Source: a virus. From it: DNA of 47,689 nt. Below are positions 23,519-32,212 of the stretch, in pieces. The notes under the pieces are model-generated. The model did not search any database and was not told the DNA's origin. It saw nothing but the letters and a program-made list of their open reading frames with translations. The position numbers were made by a program, and so were the translations under genes. Each line of letters begins with the position of its first letter. Position 1 is the stretch's first letter. Where the stretch lies: IMG/VR virus record IMGVR_UViG_3300035564_000186, positions 1 to 47,689 of that record, one strand, 5' to 3'.

Positions 23519-26326
23519 TCAATCACCCGCCGCGCAAACATTGTAGAGTTTTCCCGTTCCTAGTGCGCAAGAACGCACGCCTGCCAAAATGCGTTCTCTC
23601 AGTTTGTAACTGATACTTCCGCTGCGTGGGTTGAAATATGATTGCCCAACCGTCAAATAGATTGGCAATGATGGGGGACTAAAATATGCGCGGGCATAGT
23701 ATGCGTCTATGGCTTCCGCACTGGATATCCCGGCTGCCAGACCGTCTGCAAATACCCGCAAATCCATTCCAATCCCCATATCGCTTGTCCAACCCAATTT
23801 TGTTTGACCAGTGCCTCCACTGATATTCAAACCGAATTGATACGATGTAAGTATGCCACCATAACCGCGCCACGGGCCACCAAACGCTTCGACAACATAA
23901 TACCCTCCTACCACCAACCCCGATATTTCAGCCCGATCATCCGATGCATTGACCGTTCCGGATGCGATCAGCGCTCCTGGTTCCCAATGCGCGCCGGGAC
24001 CGTTGCCCGCATCCAGTACAATTTCAAAGCCTGCAACATCCATATCGGATAGTGGCTCGAAATCGATGAGCGTTGGAAAAAATTCATTATCTCCCGGCGT
24101 CACAGTACCGGTCAAAACATGATTACCGCTGCTATCGATTGCGTAACAGTGAAAATGAGACTTGGCATCTGCAATCGCCTCGGCGCTGACATTTTCGGCC
24201 CAGCGGATCGATACCTGGAGTTGGGTTTTATTGCCAAAACTGACCGGGCGTATCTTACAGGGAAAGTTTGCGCGACTGGTCAAAACCGAATCATCACCTT
24301 TAATGAAATATTTATCCCAGGCCAAGGCAAATGGCCCATTGGCTACATCATAGCAAGTTCCAGACGGCGAACCAGATTTCCCCGGTACATGCAGTGGGAA
24401 CCAGGTCGATGCTGCCGGAACCGTGGGGTAGGATGGAACTTCATCCAAATTGGGAATGTAATTATCAGACAATCCATCCATTATCGGCTGCGGGGGCATA
24501 ATAGTGACGCCTGCTTCTCCGCTGGTTTCAGCCTCGCAAACCAACGATGTGGTCACCTTGCCGGTCTTGGGGCTTTCATTGAGCGTGATTGCCAATGGCG
24601 TTAGTTGCTTGTTCGTCCATATAATTCCACGGGGAGTATCGGCCTCGGCAATGCTCAGGCACACTCGCTGACGCGGACAGATATCGATAAAATCCGTGTC
24701 AATCCAAATGGGGATTTCGATATTGGGATATTCGTTGTTCTCGTGCGCCAGAAGGTCGCCTGCCAGCCGATTGCAATCGTCCTGGTCGACAAATACCAGA
24801 TCGGAATAGGGGGCTTCAGGCGAGCCGTATTGTTCAGGGTTATTTCCGGGAGCGCGTCCAACCAGTTCCTGTGATGTAGCCCCATCCCAAACGCTGTTGC
24901 CTGATATTTCCATTTGGCTTTTTGCCGAAATTGTTACTCGCTCAAGATTTGGTTTGTCATACCAATCACCAGCGCCAATATCCAGGATGGTTGGCACCGA
25001 CGCACGTTCTGCTGTTGGCAACAATGACGTGGGTATCTCGATAAAAACCCGTCCAAAACGATCACACAACGGCGCAGCCAAAATGCGTTTCGCCAAACTT
25101 GTGATTTGCCCCCAAAGTGTGGCGCTATTGACATTTGCAAACGGGATGCGCCGGGTATCCCCGGTCATGACCACATCTGTAATACTATCCAATGTGGTTT
25201 GCCAATGGATCAGCCGGTAGAGCGCCCTGTCCACGGTCAGCTCGGGGAATTGTTCCCAATTGGTAGCCATTTCAGCCGGTTTATCCAGGACGCTCATTGG
25301 ATAACCGTCGATCTGGTTCAGCCAAAATGCCGGGCCATGAACGGTAAAGCTGGCCTTGGCCTTGGCCGAATCCACGTTAAGCTCGATGCTTTCCCCATCC
25401 ACCCAGCCAACGGCGCGGATATTTTCATAGCCTGCCAGCGGGCCTAGCGGCTCTGCGCGCCTGGCGCCGATATAATCCTTTTTCCAAATGACCACCAGCG
25501 CGCGGTCGCGTAAATCTGTCAGCCCAACGCCGGAATAACCGGTAATCGAAAAATTCCAGCCGCCCGAATCCACATCCACGCCGCACTCGCCGGGAACCAA
25601 AGTAACCTGCGCCGGGTCAGGATCAACAAACCTTTTGCGGTAACCAATGGACGAACCGCCATTTTCATCGGTCACTACGCAATATTCCAGTTTCTCACCT
25701 GCAGTATTGTAAGTGATCAGTGGAGTGGCAGTATCCATATCTTCCGTAGCGGACGCATCCGGGGCGTACCACTGAAAGCTGCTGATGGTTGCATCAATCG
25801 GGGAATATGAATCAGACGCATCTGGGGAATGGGAAACGCTGGCAGCCGGGTTCATTTCCAGGATTTTTACAGGCGGGCCCATCAGAACGACCGGCGAGCC
25901 GTAACCTGCCTGGCTGAATTCAATATCTTCATCCATTTTGATGATGCCAGCCAGGGAACCGGGCTGCCTGGCGCAAATGTAAAAATCAACCATCACGCTC
26001 AAATAGAGCTCATCCTGCCAGGCAATATCTGACGATTTTGCGAAATAAATTCTCGTATCGGTGGGGGCTTTGCGAATCCTGGTCAATCCTACATCATACA
26101 ATCCGGCGCTGCTGCCTACATAAAGCGTCATGCCGGGCAGTACATTTGCATAATCACCAACCGCGCCATCGTAGGTTACCTCCACCACACCATCCAGGCT
26201 ATCGAAAGTTTGGTTTACCCGGCAGGAGAATACCAGCGCCGGGCGACTGACCAAAAGGTAAGTTTTCGACGAGCGGCCTTGAGTGCGGGCAGCGATCAGT
26301 TCGGCATTCGTCATCGCGCCAGACAT
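23519..26326 (-). CDS. Large tail-tip/baseplate protein (Tal-like)
   Basis: A 935-aa virion protein. The N-terminal 450 residues resemble distal tail and tail-associated proteins in composition and position (RPALVFSCRVNQTFD; CARQPGSLAGIIKMDED). The middle includes a region comparable to phage tail hub proteins (LVGRAPGNNPEQYGSP, then DLVFVDQDDCNRLAGDLL). The C-terminus is beta-rich and glycine-containing, suited to host contact. It lies directly after a small Dit-like gene and the tape measure, as expected for a siphovirus tail-tip. No catalytic motif was found. Confidence 0.68.
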   Translation of the reverse strand: MSGAMTNAELIAARTQGRSSKTYLLVSRPALVFSCRVNQTFDSLDGVVEVTYDGAVGDYANVLPGMTLYVGSSAGLYDVGLTRIRKAPTDTRIYFAKSSDIAWQDELYLSVMVDFYICARQPGSLAGIIKMDEDIEFSQAGYGSPVVLMGPPVKILEMNPAASVSHSPDASDSYSPIDATISSFQWYAPDASATEDMDTATPLITYNTAGEKLEYCVVTDENGGSSIGYRKRFVDPDPAQVTLVPGECGVDVDSGGWNFSITGYSGVGLTDLRDRALVVIWKKDYIGARRAEPLGPLAGYENIRAVGWVDGESIELNVDSAKAKASFTVHGPAFWLNQIDGYPMSVLDKPAEMATNWEQFPELTVDRALYRLIHWQTTLDSITDVVMTGDTRRIPFANVNSATLWGQITSLAKRILAAPLCDRFGRVFIEIPTSLLPTAERASVPTILDIGAGDWYDKPNLERVTISAKSQMEISGNSVWDGATSQELVGRAPGNNPEQYGSPEAPYSDLVFVDQDDCNRLAGDLLAHENNEYPNIEIPIWIDTDFIDICPRQRVCLSIAEADTPRGIIWTNKQLTPLAITLNESPKTGKVTTSLVCEAETSGEAGVTIMPPQPIMDGLSDNYIPNLDEVPSYPTVPAASTWFPLHVPGKSGSPSGTCYDVANGPFALAWDKYFIKGDDSVLTSRANFPCKIRPVSFGNKTQLQVSIRWAENVSAEAIADAKSHFHCYAIDSSGNHVLTGTVTPGDNEFFPTLIDFEPLSDMDVAGFEIVLDAGNGPGAHWEPGALIASGTVNASDDRAEISGLVVGGYYVVEAFGGPWRGYGGILTSYQFGLNISGGTGQTKLGWTSDMGIGMDLRVFADGLAAGISSAEAIDAYYARAYFSPPSLPIYLTVGQSYFNPRSGSISYKLRERILAGVRSCALGTGKLYNVCAAGD

Positions 26327-26715
26327 TATGACCCCTCCACGATTTCAGCCAGGCGGCGGAATTCGATGTCGAGTGAAATTCCCAGGCCATTATTGTTTTC
26401 AGGTTCAGGAACCGGCCAGACCATTTTGCAATCAAAATAATGGTCTTCGCCGCCCAATTTGATGGGCGATTGGATGACCACATCATCCGACGCGCCATTA
26501 TTGCAAAATGCATACAACTGATCGCGCTGTTCGGTAAACTCCAGCAGTTCGAAACGCCAAATGAGCACCGGAGAACCAAGGCCAACACGCCCGCCGTCAC
26601 CGGTGTCTTCGGAATCGCTGAATTGGGAATAATGAGCTGTCGGCTCCGGGATGAAAACCGTAAAATCACTCAGGGCCGTCAGGGTTTCCAGGGATGTTCC
26701 AATTGCGCACGGCAT
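26326..26715 (-). CDS. Small tail protein after the tape measure (Dit-like position)
   Basis: A 129-aa protein (MPCAIGTSLETLTALSD..., RFELLEFTEQRDQLYAF, ending LDIEFRRLAEIVEGS). It starts in a TAATG overlap with the tape-measure gene, and its stop overlaps the start of the tail-tip gene by one base. Position and size suit a distal-tail or tail-completion protein. Sequence evidence for a specific family is weak. Confidence 0.6.
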   Translation of the reverse strand: MPCAIGTSLETLTALSDFTVFIPEPTAHYSQFSDSEDTGDGGRVGLGSPVLIWRFELLEFTEQRDQLYAFCNNGASDDVVIQSPIKLGGEDHYFDCKMVWPVPEPENNNGLGISLDIEFRRLAEIVEGS

Positions 26716-29213
26716 TATGACACTCCCATTATCTTCAGCATCCTGTTTTGCATTCTGCGCTCGCTGTCGGCCTGCATCCGCTGCCCGTCCCGGGCGGTCA
26801 TGCCATTGGCAAGATTGTAGGTATTGTTTTGCTGCGCATTGCGGTTGATACTTTGCACCGGGCGGGCAATCGTATTGGCGATTTGAGCCGGATCGATGGA
26901 GCGGCTCAGGCCGCTCATATATCCCAATGCGCTCATCTCTCCAAGCCAAGCAAACTTTTGGCTCGGAGACCTAATTAGCAAAGATTGTCTGAAAGCGTCC
27001 AACGCGGCCTGTGCCGATGTATGCGCCGCTTGTATTACTAAATATCTTTTACTATCCATTCCACCAGCAATACCTTCTGATATATTACCTCCTGACTTCC
27101 TCCATAGTTCAGGATTAAATGTTTCCTGTGTGTTCTTTTCAATGCTAAATAGTTCAGTATTTATCCTTTTGGATGCTGTCTCCATTGCGGGGCCTAATCC
27201 GCGAGCTGCGGTGGTGGCCTGCTTCATGGCATTGACCTGTGATCCCGGGAGACTACCCTGCGTGGCTTGATAATATTTTGCCAGTGCTTCCTGGTCTTTT
27301 TGATATTGTTCCTGCAATATCTTTTGCTGTGCTTCCCATTTTTCTTTAGCCGTGCCTGAACTTTTCGCAAGATTCTTTTGCTCTGCAATCCATTCAGAGA
27401 CATTGGCAGCCTTTGAAAATCCATTACGCAGGGACGTGCCCAACTGTGTTCCGATATTTTGCATTTCCGGATTGCTCTGGCTCAATGTCTGGGAAAGACC
27501 ACTGACATAATTAGCGCCGCTCTTTTGACCGGATGTTCCAAAATCTTTCTCCAGTCCTTTTGTTTCTTTTCCTATATCCTTGGATGCTTTTGCTATCGCA
27601 TCCTTGGTATCTCCCATTGCACCATCAATGGAAGCGGTCATTTCTTTCATCGAAGCGCTCATTGACTTGGATACGTCTTTCATCACCCCATCCATACCCG
27701 TCATGCTTTCTGTGACCCCTGCCGCTGTCTTTTGGGTATCCTCGTTCAATCCATTCATCGATTTTACGAAGCCCCATAGTTTCGCGGCTATGTCCGTGAA
27801 ACCCAACGCATTCAATGCCTGGGCCAGTAAACCAAGCGGCGAGAGCATGGCCGATAATTTTTGGATGATGTCGGGGAGATTTGCTGCCAGGAGATCAACC
27901 GTATCTTTAATCCCTCCAAAATTAGTCTTGTAGGCCCAATATAACAAGGCCAATGCCGGGATAACCGGCAATATTGCTGAAAGAGCCGTTGCTCCAAACC
28001 CAGACACGGCCGTTTCGGCTCCGGTTAGGGCGGGCGCTACAGCGGGGCCAATGAGTCCACCAGCTACCCCGTATCCCTTTATAACAACAAACATGCCTTC
28101 AATTAACTTTAATGCATCTACGAATTTCATTATCGGGCCAATAACGGAAAGACCTACAATACCAAAAAGACCAATACTGAGAATACTGCCCCGGACAGGT
28201 TCTGGCAGGTAACTTAAAAGTTTTACAATATCACCAATTGCTCCTCCAAGAAGTTGTATGAAATTCATTGCAATAGGTATATTTATTTCCAGTAAACTCA
28301 CAAAACCTTCGAGCCACCTGGCTATAACTTCAAAATCTATATTTTTAATCCAATTTGAAAAAGCAGTAACAATCGGGGTAAGCGCCTGGGCCAGGCTTTC
28401 GAGTACCGGGCGCAGTGCGCCACCCTTGGAAACCGCCTTTTCCAGATTTTTCAAAAATTCTGCCATGGTAAAAACAGCCTCGCCAAAAACGGGCTTGATT
28501 GTTTCGCCAACGGCAACAAAAATATCATTGAAGTAACGCGGAAATGAGCGCAGTACCTTGCTAGGTTCTGTCATTGCAGCAGCATAAGCCCCGGCGATGG
28601 GTACTCCTGCTTTAAGCACCTCGTTTAGATATACCCCTTGTTTTTGGGCAGTGGTCAGACTATCAACCGCTACCCCTAACGTCAAAGCATATGCTTTAAT
28701 CGCGGCCTGTCCATCAATTGTAATTCCCGCCGTTCTAAGAATTTCCGGATTCATCTTGACAATGCCTTCTGTAATGGCATTATATGTGTCGGTTGAATTC
28801 ATCCCAGAAATTACCGCTGCGTCCTGAGCTACCCGAGCAAGATCGGCGGCTTTTGACAAGTCGAGATTGGCGCGTAAAAACTGCGCCACGGCTTCCTCGG
28901 ATACAGCCGATTCAATACCCTGCTTATGAATAGCTTGTGCTACTCCCTCCACATAGTTAGCGGAAAGCCCGGCATTTTTTGCCAAAACGCCATTGACAAC
29001 ACGCAACTCATCCACACGCGCAGCAGCCATGAATGACGCAGTGCCAAAAGCTACTACTGCGCCAGAAACAGCAAGCATTGCCACCTGGACTTTCGCGCTT
29101 AGGCTTTCAAAACCCGCCTTGAGTTTTTCCAGGCTGGCATTAGCCTGGTTGACCCCGGTATGCACGCCGTTGACATCAAGTGTCACTTTTCCATATGCGC
29201 TGCCTAAAAGCAT
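26715..29213 (-). CDS. Tail tape measure protein
   Basis: An 832-aa protein with the composition of tape measures. It has a predicted coiled N-terminus (NQANASLEKLKAGFESLSAK), a TP901-type core (ASFMAAARVDELRVVNGVLA, then AQAIHKQGIES), several hydrophobic segments in the middle (LSIGLFGIVGLSVIGPIM; TALSAILPVIPALALLYWAY) and a helical, Gln-rich C-terminal part. It sets tail length and is ejected with DNA. The upstream gene is the tail-assembly chaperone with a frameshifted extension, which is diagnostic of long-tailed phages. Confidence 0.9.
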   Translation of the reverse strand: MLLGSAYGKVTLDVNGVHTGVNQANASLEKLKAGFESLSAKVQVAMLAVSGAVVAFGTASFMAAARVDELRVVNGVLAKNAGLSANYVEGVAQAIHKQGIESAVSEEAVAQFLRANLDLSKAADLARVAQDAAVISGMNSTDTYNAITEGIVKMNPEILRTAGITIDGQAAIKAYALTLGVAVDSLTTAQKQGVYLNEVLKAGVPIAGAYAAAMTEPSKVLRSFPRYFNDIFVAVGETIKPVFGEAVFTMAEFLKNLEKAVSKGGALRPVLESLAQALTPIVTAFSNWIKNIDFEVIARWLEGFVSLLEINIPIAMNFIQLLGGAIGDIVKLLSYLPEPVRGSILSIGLFGIVGLSVIGPIMKFVDALKLIEGMFVVIKGYGVAGGLIGPAVAPALTGAETAVSGFGATALSAILPVIPALALLYWAYKTNFGGIKDTVDLLAANLPDIIQKLSAMLSPLGLLAQALNALGFTDIAAKLWGFVKSMNGLNEDTQKTAAGVTESMTGMDGVMKDVSKSMSASMKEMTASIDGAMGDTKDAIAKASKDIGKETKGLEKDFGTSGQKSGANYVSGLSQTLSQSNPEMQNIGTQLGTSLRNGFSKAANVSEWIAEQKNLAKSSGTAKEKWEAQQKILQEQYQKDQEALAKYYQATQGSLPGSQVNAMKQATTAARGLGPAMETASKRINTELFSIEKNTQETFNPELWRKSGGNISEGIAGGMDSKRYLVIQAAHTSAQAALDAFRQSLLIRSPSQKFAWLGEMSALGYMSGLSRSIDPAQIANTIARPVQSINRNAQQNNTYNLANGMTARDGQRMQADSERRMQNRMLKIMGVS

Positions 29214-29265
29214 TCTTCGCTCCCAAGGTGACAGTCACTTCGAAAATGACTATCACCTGAACAAT

Positions 29266-29520
29266 CTACCAGGTTCCATCTGCCCTGACTTTGACCTTCT
29301 TTATTCGTCTTATCCCGCGCGGGTCGCGATAGCCGGTGATCCTGGTGGCATTGGATGGTGTTTTGAATGGATTACGGCCATCGCCAATCTCTTTTTCTGC
29401 TGTGCGTCCAATATACAGGCAGGCTAAATCGAAATCCAGTGCAGCCCAGGGCGTCTCGAATTCCAGCCTATCGGATGGATAACCGCCATAGGTTTCAGCC
29501 AGGCAGTGCAGCAGAAACAG
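29266..29520 (-). CDS. Frameshift-encoded extension of the tail-assembly chaperone
   Basis: Immediately after the upstream chaperone ORF there is an open frame without a start codon, shifted +1 (equivalently -2) relative to it. Read from about 29520 it gives LFLLHCLAETYGGYPSDRLE and continues to a stop at 29266, about 84 codons. Its composition is protein-like (for example KTPSNATRITGYRDPRG) and it fills the gap up to the tape measure. This is the place of the G/GT pair of lambda and of similar pairs in nearly all siphoviruses, where the longer product arises by programmed frameshifting. The slip site is not certain; candidates lie in the 50 bases before the first-frame stop at 29497-29495, such as AAATTTCGC. 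Confidence 0.68.
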   Translation of the reverse strand: MFLLHCLAETYGGYPSDRLEFETPWAALDFDLACLYIGRTAEKEIGDGRNPFKTPSNATRITGYRDPRGIRRIKKVKVRADGTW

Positions 29521-29956
29521 GTTGCTTCGGCTTGCTGCGAAATTTCTGCGCGTTGGCGGTTACCTCCCGGTTGGCCCAGGAAAAGATTTGCATCCGGTCG
29601 TCGGCAGGGATTTCGACAATCCCCAGATGATCATCATCGCCAATCTCAGTAACGGGCGGCTCGACAACGCAGCACATCACAATGGCATTGACCAGTTTGC
29701 CAAAATCTGCGCTTCCAGCAAAGGCATTCAGATCAATATTTGCATCCTTTTGACCTTCTGCCTGCTTCAGGATGGCGTCCAACATGCTTTGTGGCAGCGA
29801 CCCCAACAACATCAAATCGCTGATTGTGGCATCGCGTACCCAGATTTCAAGTTTGCTTTCTGCCAATGTCAGTTTTTGATACATCTTTTCGCGGTAGGCC
29901 GCCAGCGTTTGCCTGCGCGCTTTCTTGGCCTGTTCAATTGCTTTTAATGTCGTCAT
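29495..29956 (-). CDS. Tail-assembly chaperone (G-like)
   Basis: A 153-aa, largely helical, charged protein directly upstream of the tape-measure gene and downstream of the major tail protein, the standard slot for the tail chaperone. Lysine-rich N-terminus (LKAIEQAKKARRQTLAAYRE), a central conserved-looking segment (DFGKLVNAIVMCCVVEPPVTE) and ADDRMQIFSWANREV near the end. Its 3' end overlaps the +1-frame extension. The short form coats or chaperones the tape measure; the fused form recruits tail-tube subunits, by analogy with G/GT. Confidence 0.8.
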   Translation of the reverse strand: MTTLKAIEQAKKARRQTLAAYREKMYQKLTLAESKLEIWVRDATISDLMLLGSLPQSMLDAILKQAEGQKDANIDLNAFAGSADFGKLVNAIVMCCVVEPPVTEIGDDDHLGIVEIPADDRMQIFSWANREVTANAQKFRSKPKQPVSAALPG

Positions 29957-29970
29957 AGATTGCCTTTTCC

Positions 29971-30013
29971 CCCTTCTACTAAATTCCTCGTTGTTAGGAA
30001 TTTAGTAGAAGGG
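29971..30013. repeat. Palindromic repeat variant, copy 3 (intergenic, perfect 18-bp stem)
   Basis: CCCTTCTACTAAATTCCT (29971-29988) and its exact complement (29996-30013) flank the loop CGTTGTT. It is a variant of the repeat family, placed just after the major tail protein gene. It lacks a U-run on either strand, so it is better seen as a repeat or an mRNA-stability hairpin than as a classical terminator. A second small hairpin (TCCCGC...GCGGGA) lies at about 30026. Confidence 0.75.
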
Positions 30014-30065
30014 TTGGGGAACTTGTCCCGCGCTGTTTGCGGGATGGAAATAGGGATGGCTGCTC

Positions 30066-30581
30066 CTACGACCCGCTGCCAATATCGGTATCCAGGTCTT
30101 CCGCAGTCTCATTCTGGATGATTTCCCAATCGAGCGCCTCACCCTTGAATTTGCCTTCGGTAAATTTGGCATCTTCGAGCTTGGCATCCATACCATCGGT
30201 CAATTTGGCATTGATGATGTGGTAATGAACATCATCCGCACCCACGCCCAAAGCCCTGCCGTAGATGTCGAAATACGGGTAGCGGTTTGTATCGCTGGAC
30301 GACAGTGTCGTGGATCGGTTGGGCGTGGTGCCGGTTTCCTGGGCAGTCAAGCCGGTCATCAGGCCATAGGCTTTCAGGGGAAGGCCGAGTGCTCCCATGT
30401 CCCATTCCACGCCATCCGGGGCGGTGGCCAGGGCGCGCAGCCGGTCGCCGCCGCGACCGCGACCGGTGACGACCTTTTCCTTAAACCCTAAAGTCATCGC
30501 CGCGGGCAGTTCCACCACGGTCGAACCGACTTTCAACTTGATTTCCTTCATGCCAAAAGGCATATCACCATAATCTGCCAT
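30066..30581 (-). CDS. Major tail (tube) protein
   Basis: A 171-aa protein of beta-rich composition. Key stretches are PFGMKEIKLKVGSTVVELPA and the central GALGLPLKAYGLMTGLTAQE. The C-terminal part is LTDGMDAKLEDAKFTEGKFK, then ALDWEIIQNE, resembling the tail-tube proteins of non-contractile phages. A strong GGAGGTGTGAA precedes the ATG. It lies between the tail terminator and the chaperone. High expression would be expected, and a hairpin repeat follows it. Confidence 0.82.
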   Translation of the reverse strand: MADYGDMPFGMKEIKLKVGSTVVELPAAMTLGFKEKVVTGRGRGGDRLRALATAPDGVEWDMGALGLPLKAYGLMTGLTAQETGTTPNRSTTLSSSDTNRYPYFDIYGRALGVGADDVHYHIINAKLTDGMDAKLEDAKFTEGKFKGEALDWEIIQNETAEDLDTDIGSGS

Positions 30582-30599
30582 TTCACACCTCCAATGTGT

Positions 30600-31019
30600 T
30601 TATGACTTGAGACGAATAACGTTGTAACGTTGAACAGCCAGCGAACAATTCAGGGCGTCGTCCGTTGTCCGCGCAATCTCGGTATTGAATTGGATCTCCC
30701 AGATGCCACTCTCGCCAACATGGCGCTGCGCAAGCAGTGCCACCGTGAGCGACAAAGCAGCGTCGATGACATCGTAGCCAGCGCGCTGGTAGAAATACAG
30801 TGTCAGCGGCGTCTGCACCGCGCTGATTTTGTTCTGGAGCGCCGCCTCGTTGCCGCTTTTTAGCAACAGGCACGGCAAAATTTCTTTATTGGCATCGAAA
30901 GCATCCTTCGTCAACTGGCGGCTGATTTCAACCACATCGTCATAAATGCCGCCCGTCAGCAACTCGGTCAGCGTGTCATCCGCTTTCAGGATGTCGGTAA
31001 CATCTGCGAGCCAAGTCAT
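30600..31019 (-). CDS. Tail terminator/completion protein
   Basis: A 139-aa protein (TWLADVTDILKADDTLTELL, later LTLYFYQRAGYDVIDAALSL, then ALLAQRHVGES) whose pattern and position between the head-morphogenesis gene and the major tail protein fit tail terminator or minor tail proteins of siphoviruses. It starts in an ATGA overlap with the MuF-like gene. Confidence 0.7.
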   Translation of the reverse strand: MTWLADVTDILKADDTLTELLTGGIYDDVVEISRQLTKDAFDANKEILPCLLLKSGNEAALQNKISAVQTPLTLYFYQRAGYDVIDAALSLTVALLAQRHVGESGIWEIQFNTEIARTTDDALNCSLAVQRYNVIRLKS

Positions 31020-32146
31020 TTCATCCGTCCTGCGATGTCATCCACCGCGCCCCACAACCAGACTGCCAGCGCCAGCGTCGACGGATCGGCGCTCAGATTT
31101 GCACCAATGCCACCAATGTTCTCGGCATAGGTGTCCATTTCAGTCCAGGTTTCATTTCCCATCAACCAGCCGCGCATCCTGTTCACAAAATCCGCGTCGC
31201 TCATGGTCACGGCTGTCTTGAAACACATGCAAAGCGGATGCAGCGGCAGGGAAACCGTCCCCACCGGATAGATGCCCTCGCCTTTTTCGCCGTCAGCCAC
31301 GGTCTGGTTGCAAATATCATCGTCTACGTGCGCCGGGCTGAGATTGACTTGTTCCTTCTGAACCCACGGCGACATGGCCAGTTGTTTGTCGGTGGCCAAA
31401 GCATGGTCGCGTTGAATCTCTGTTCGCGCCAGGCGCAACGCCTTATAGGCTACACCCTGGCCGTCACAGGCATCGCCGCTCAGCAGACCGCTTTGGTTTC
31501 CAATGGCGATATCCGCCTTCGAGAGTTTATATAACCGGGTCGATGTCCAGCGTGGACAGTCCTGACTGGCTCCCAGATAGGTTTCGAATTGCTGGGCCAG
31601 GTTCCAGGCGCTGTCGCTATTGCTCAGCCCATTCATCAGGATGTCGTTGATACTCTTGCGCGTTTCCCGATCAAGTTTCCAAACCCGCCCCGAAAGGTTC
31701 AAGCCATCACCATAGATAAACTCTCCCGCCGCATCCAGCAATAAGCGCAGTTGCGGATTGAACACACTGCCGCTGTAGTTGACGGCCTCGTTGATACGTT
31801 TGGGTTGCAAGCGCACAACGGCTGGCTCAACCAGCCTGTTCTGGAAAACCGCCAATACCCCAAATGGCAGGGCTGCCGCTTCGCGCCGCGCCTTATTCAG
31901 GAGTTGCACCCAGGTGGAGAATGTATCTCCCCAGGCGTTCAACAGCGCCACCTGCATCTTATGCGCTGCCAAAGCATCCACCGCACCGGAATCATCCGCA
32001 TTCGACAGGAATATCTGTTTGGCCTGCAAACCATAGGCCAGCATCAGTTCATGCGTTTGCCCGGTCATCCACAACTGCAAGCGCATCTGCGCCATTTGCT
32101 GCGCCTGGTAGAGTTTCGTCAAGGGAATTTCGTTTAAATCTCTCAC
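31016..32146 (-). CDS. Phage head morphogenesis protein (MuF/SPP1 gp7-like)
   Basis: A 376-aa protein. The C-terminal third contains the MuF signature: ALRLARTEIQRDHALA, then NLSPAHVDDDICNQTVADGE and LPLHPLCMCF with its paired Cys. The N-terminus is helical. MuF proteins associate with the portal and are packaged in small numbers in the head. It follows the portal gene in the same operon, with a palindromic repeat in between. Confidence 0.82.
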   Translation of the reverse strand: MRDLNEIPLTKLYQAQQMAQMRLQLWMTGQTHELMLAYGLQAKQIFLSNADDSGAVDALAAHKMQVALLNAWGDTFSTWVQLLNKARREAAALPFGVLAVFQNRLVEPAVVRLQPKRINEAVNYSGSVFNPQLRLLLDAAGEFIYGDGLNLSGRVWKLDRETRKSINDILMNGLSNSDSAWNLAQQFETYLGASQDCPRWTSTRLYKLSKADIAIGNQSGLLSGDACDGQGVAYKALRLARTEIQRDHALATDKQLAMSPWVQKEQVNLSPAHVDDDICNQTVADGEKGEGIYPVGTVSLPLHPLCMCFKTAVTMSDADFVNRMRGWLMGNETWTEMDTYAENIGGIGANLSADPSTLALAVWLWGAVDDIAGRMK

Positions 32147-32159
32147 ATTTGTTCTTTCT

Positions 32160-32212
32160 CCTTCCCCTAAATTCCCGTTCTTGGAATTTGGGGGAAGGCC
32201 GGGATGGGGGTC
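32160..32212. repeat. Palindromic GC-rich repeat, copy 4 (intergenic, supplies a stop codon)
   Basis: CCTTCCCCTAAATTCC (32160-32175), loop CGTTCTT, then GGAATTTGGGGGAAGG (32183-32198) and the tail CCGGGATGGGGGTC. The final GTCA supplies the stop codon of the portal gene (TGA on the minus strand), so the element has replaced the original 3' end of that gene. Confidence 0.85.
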
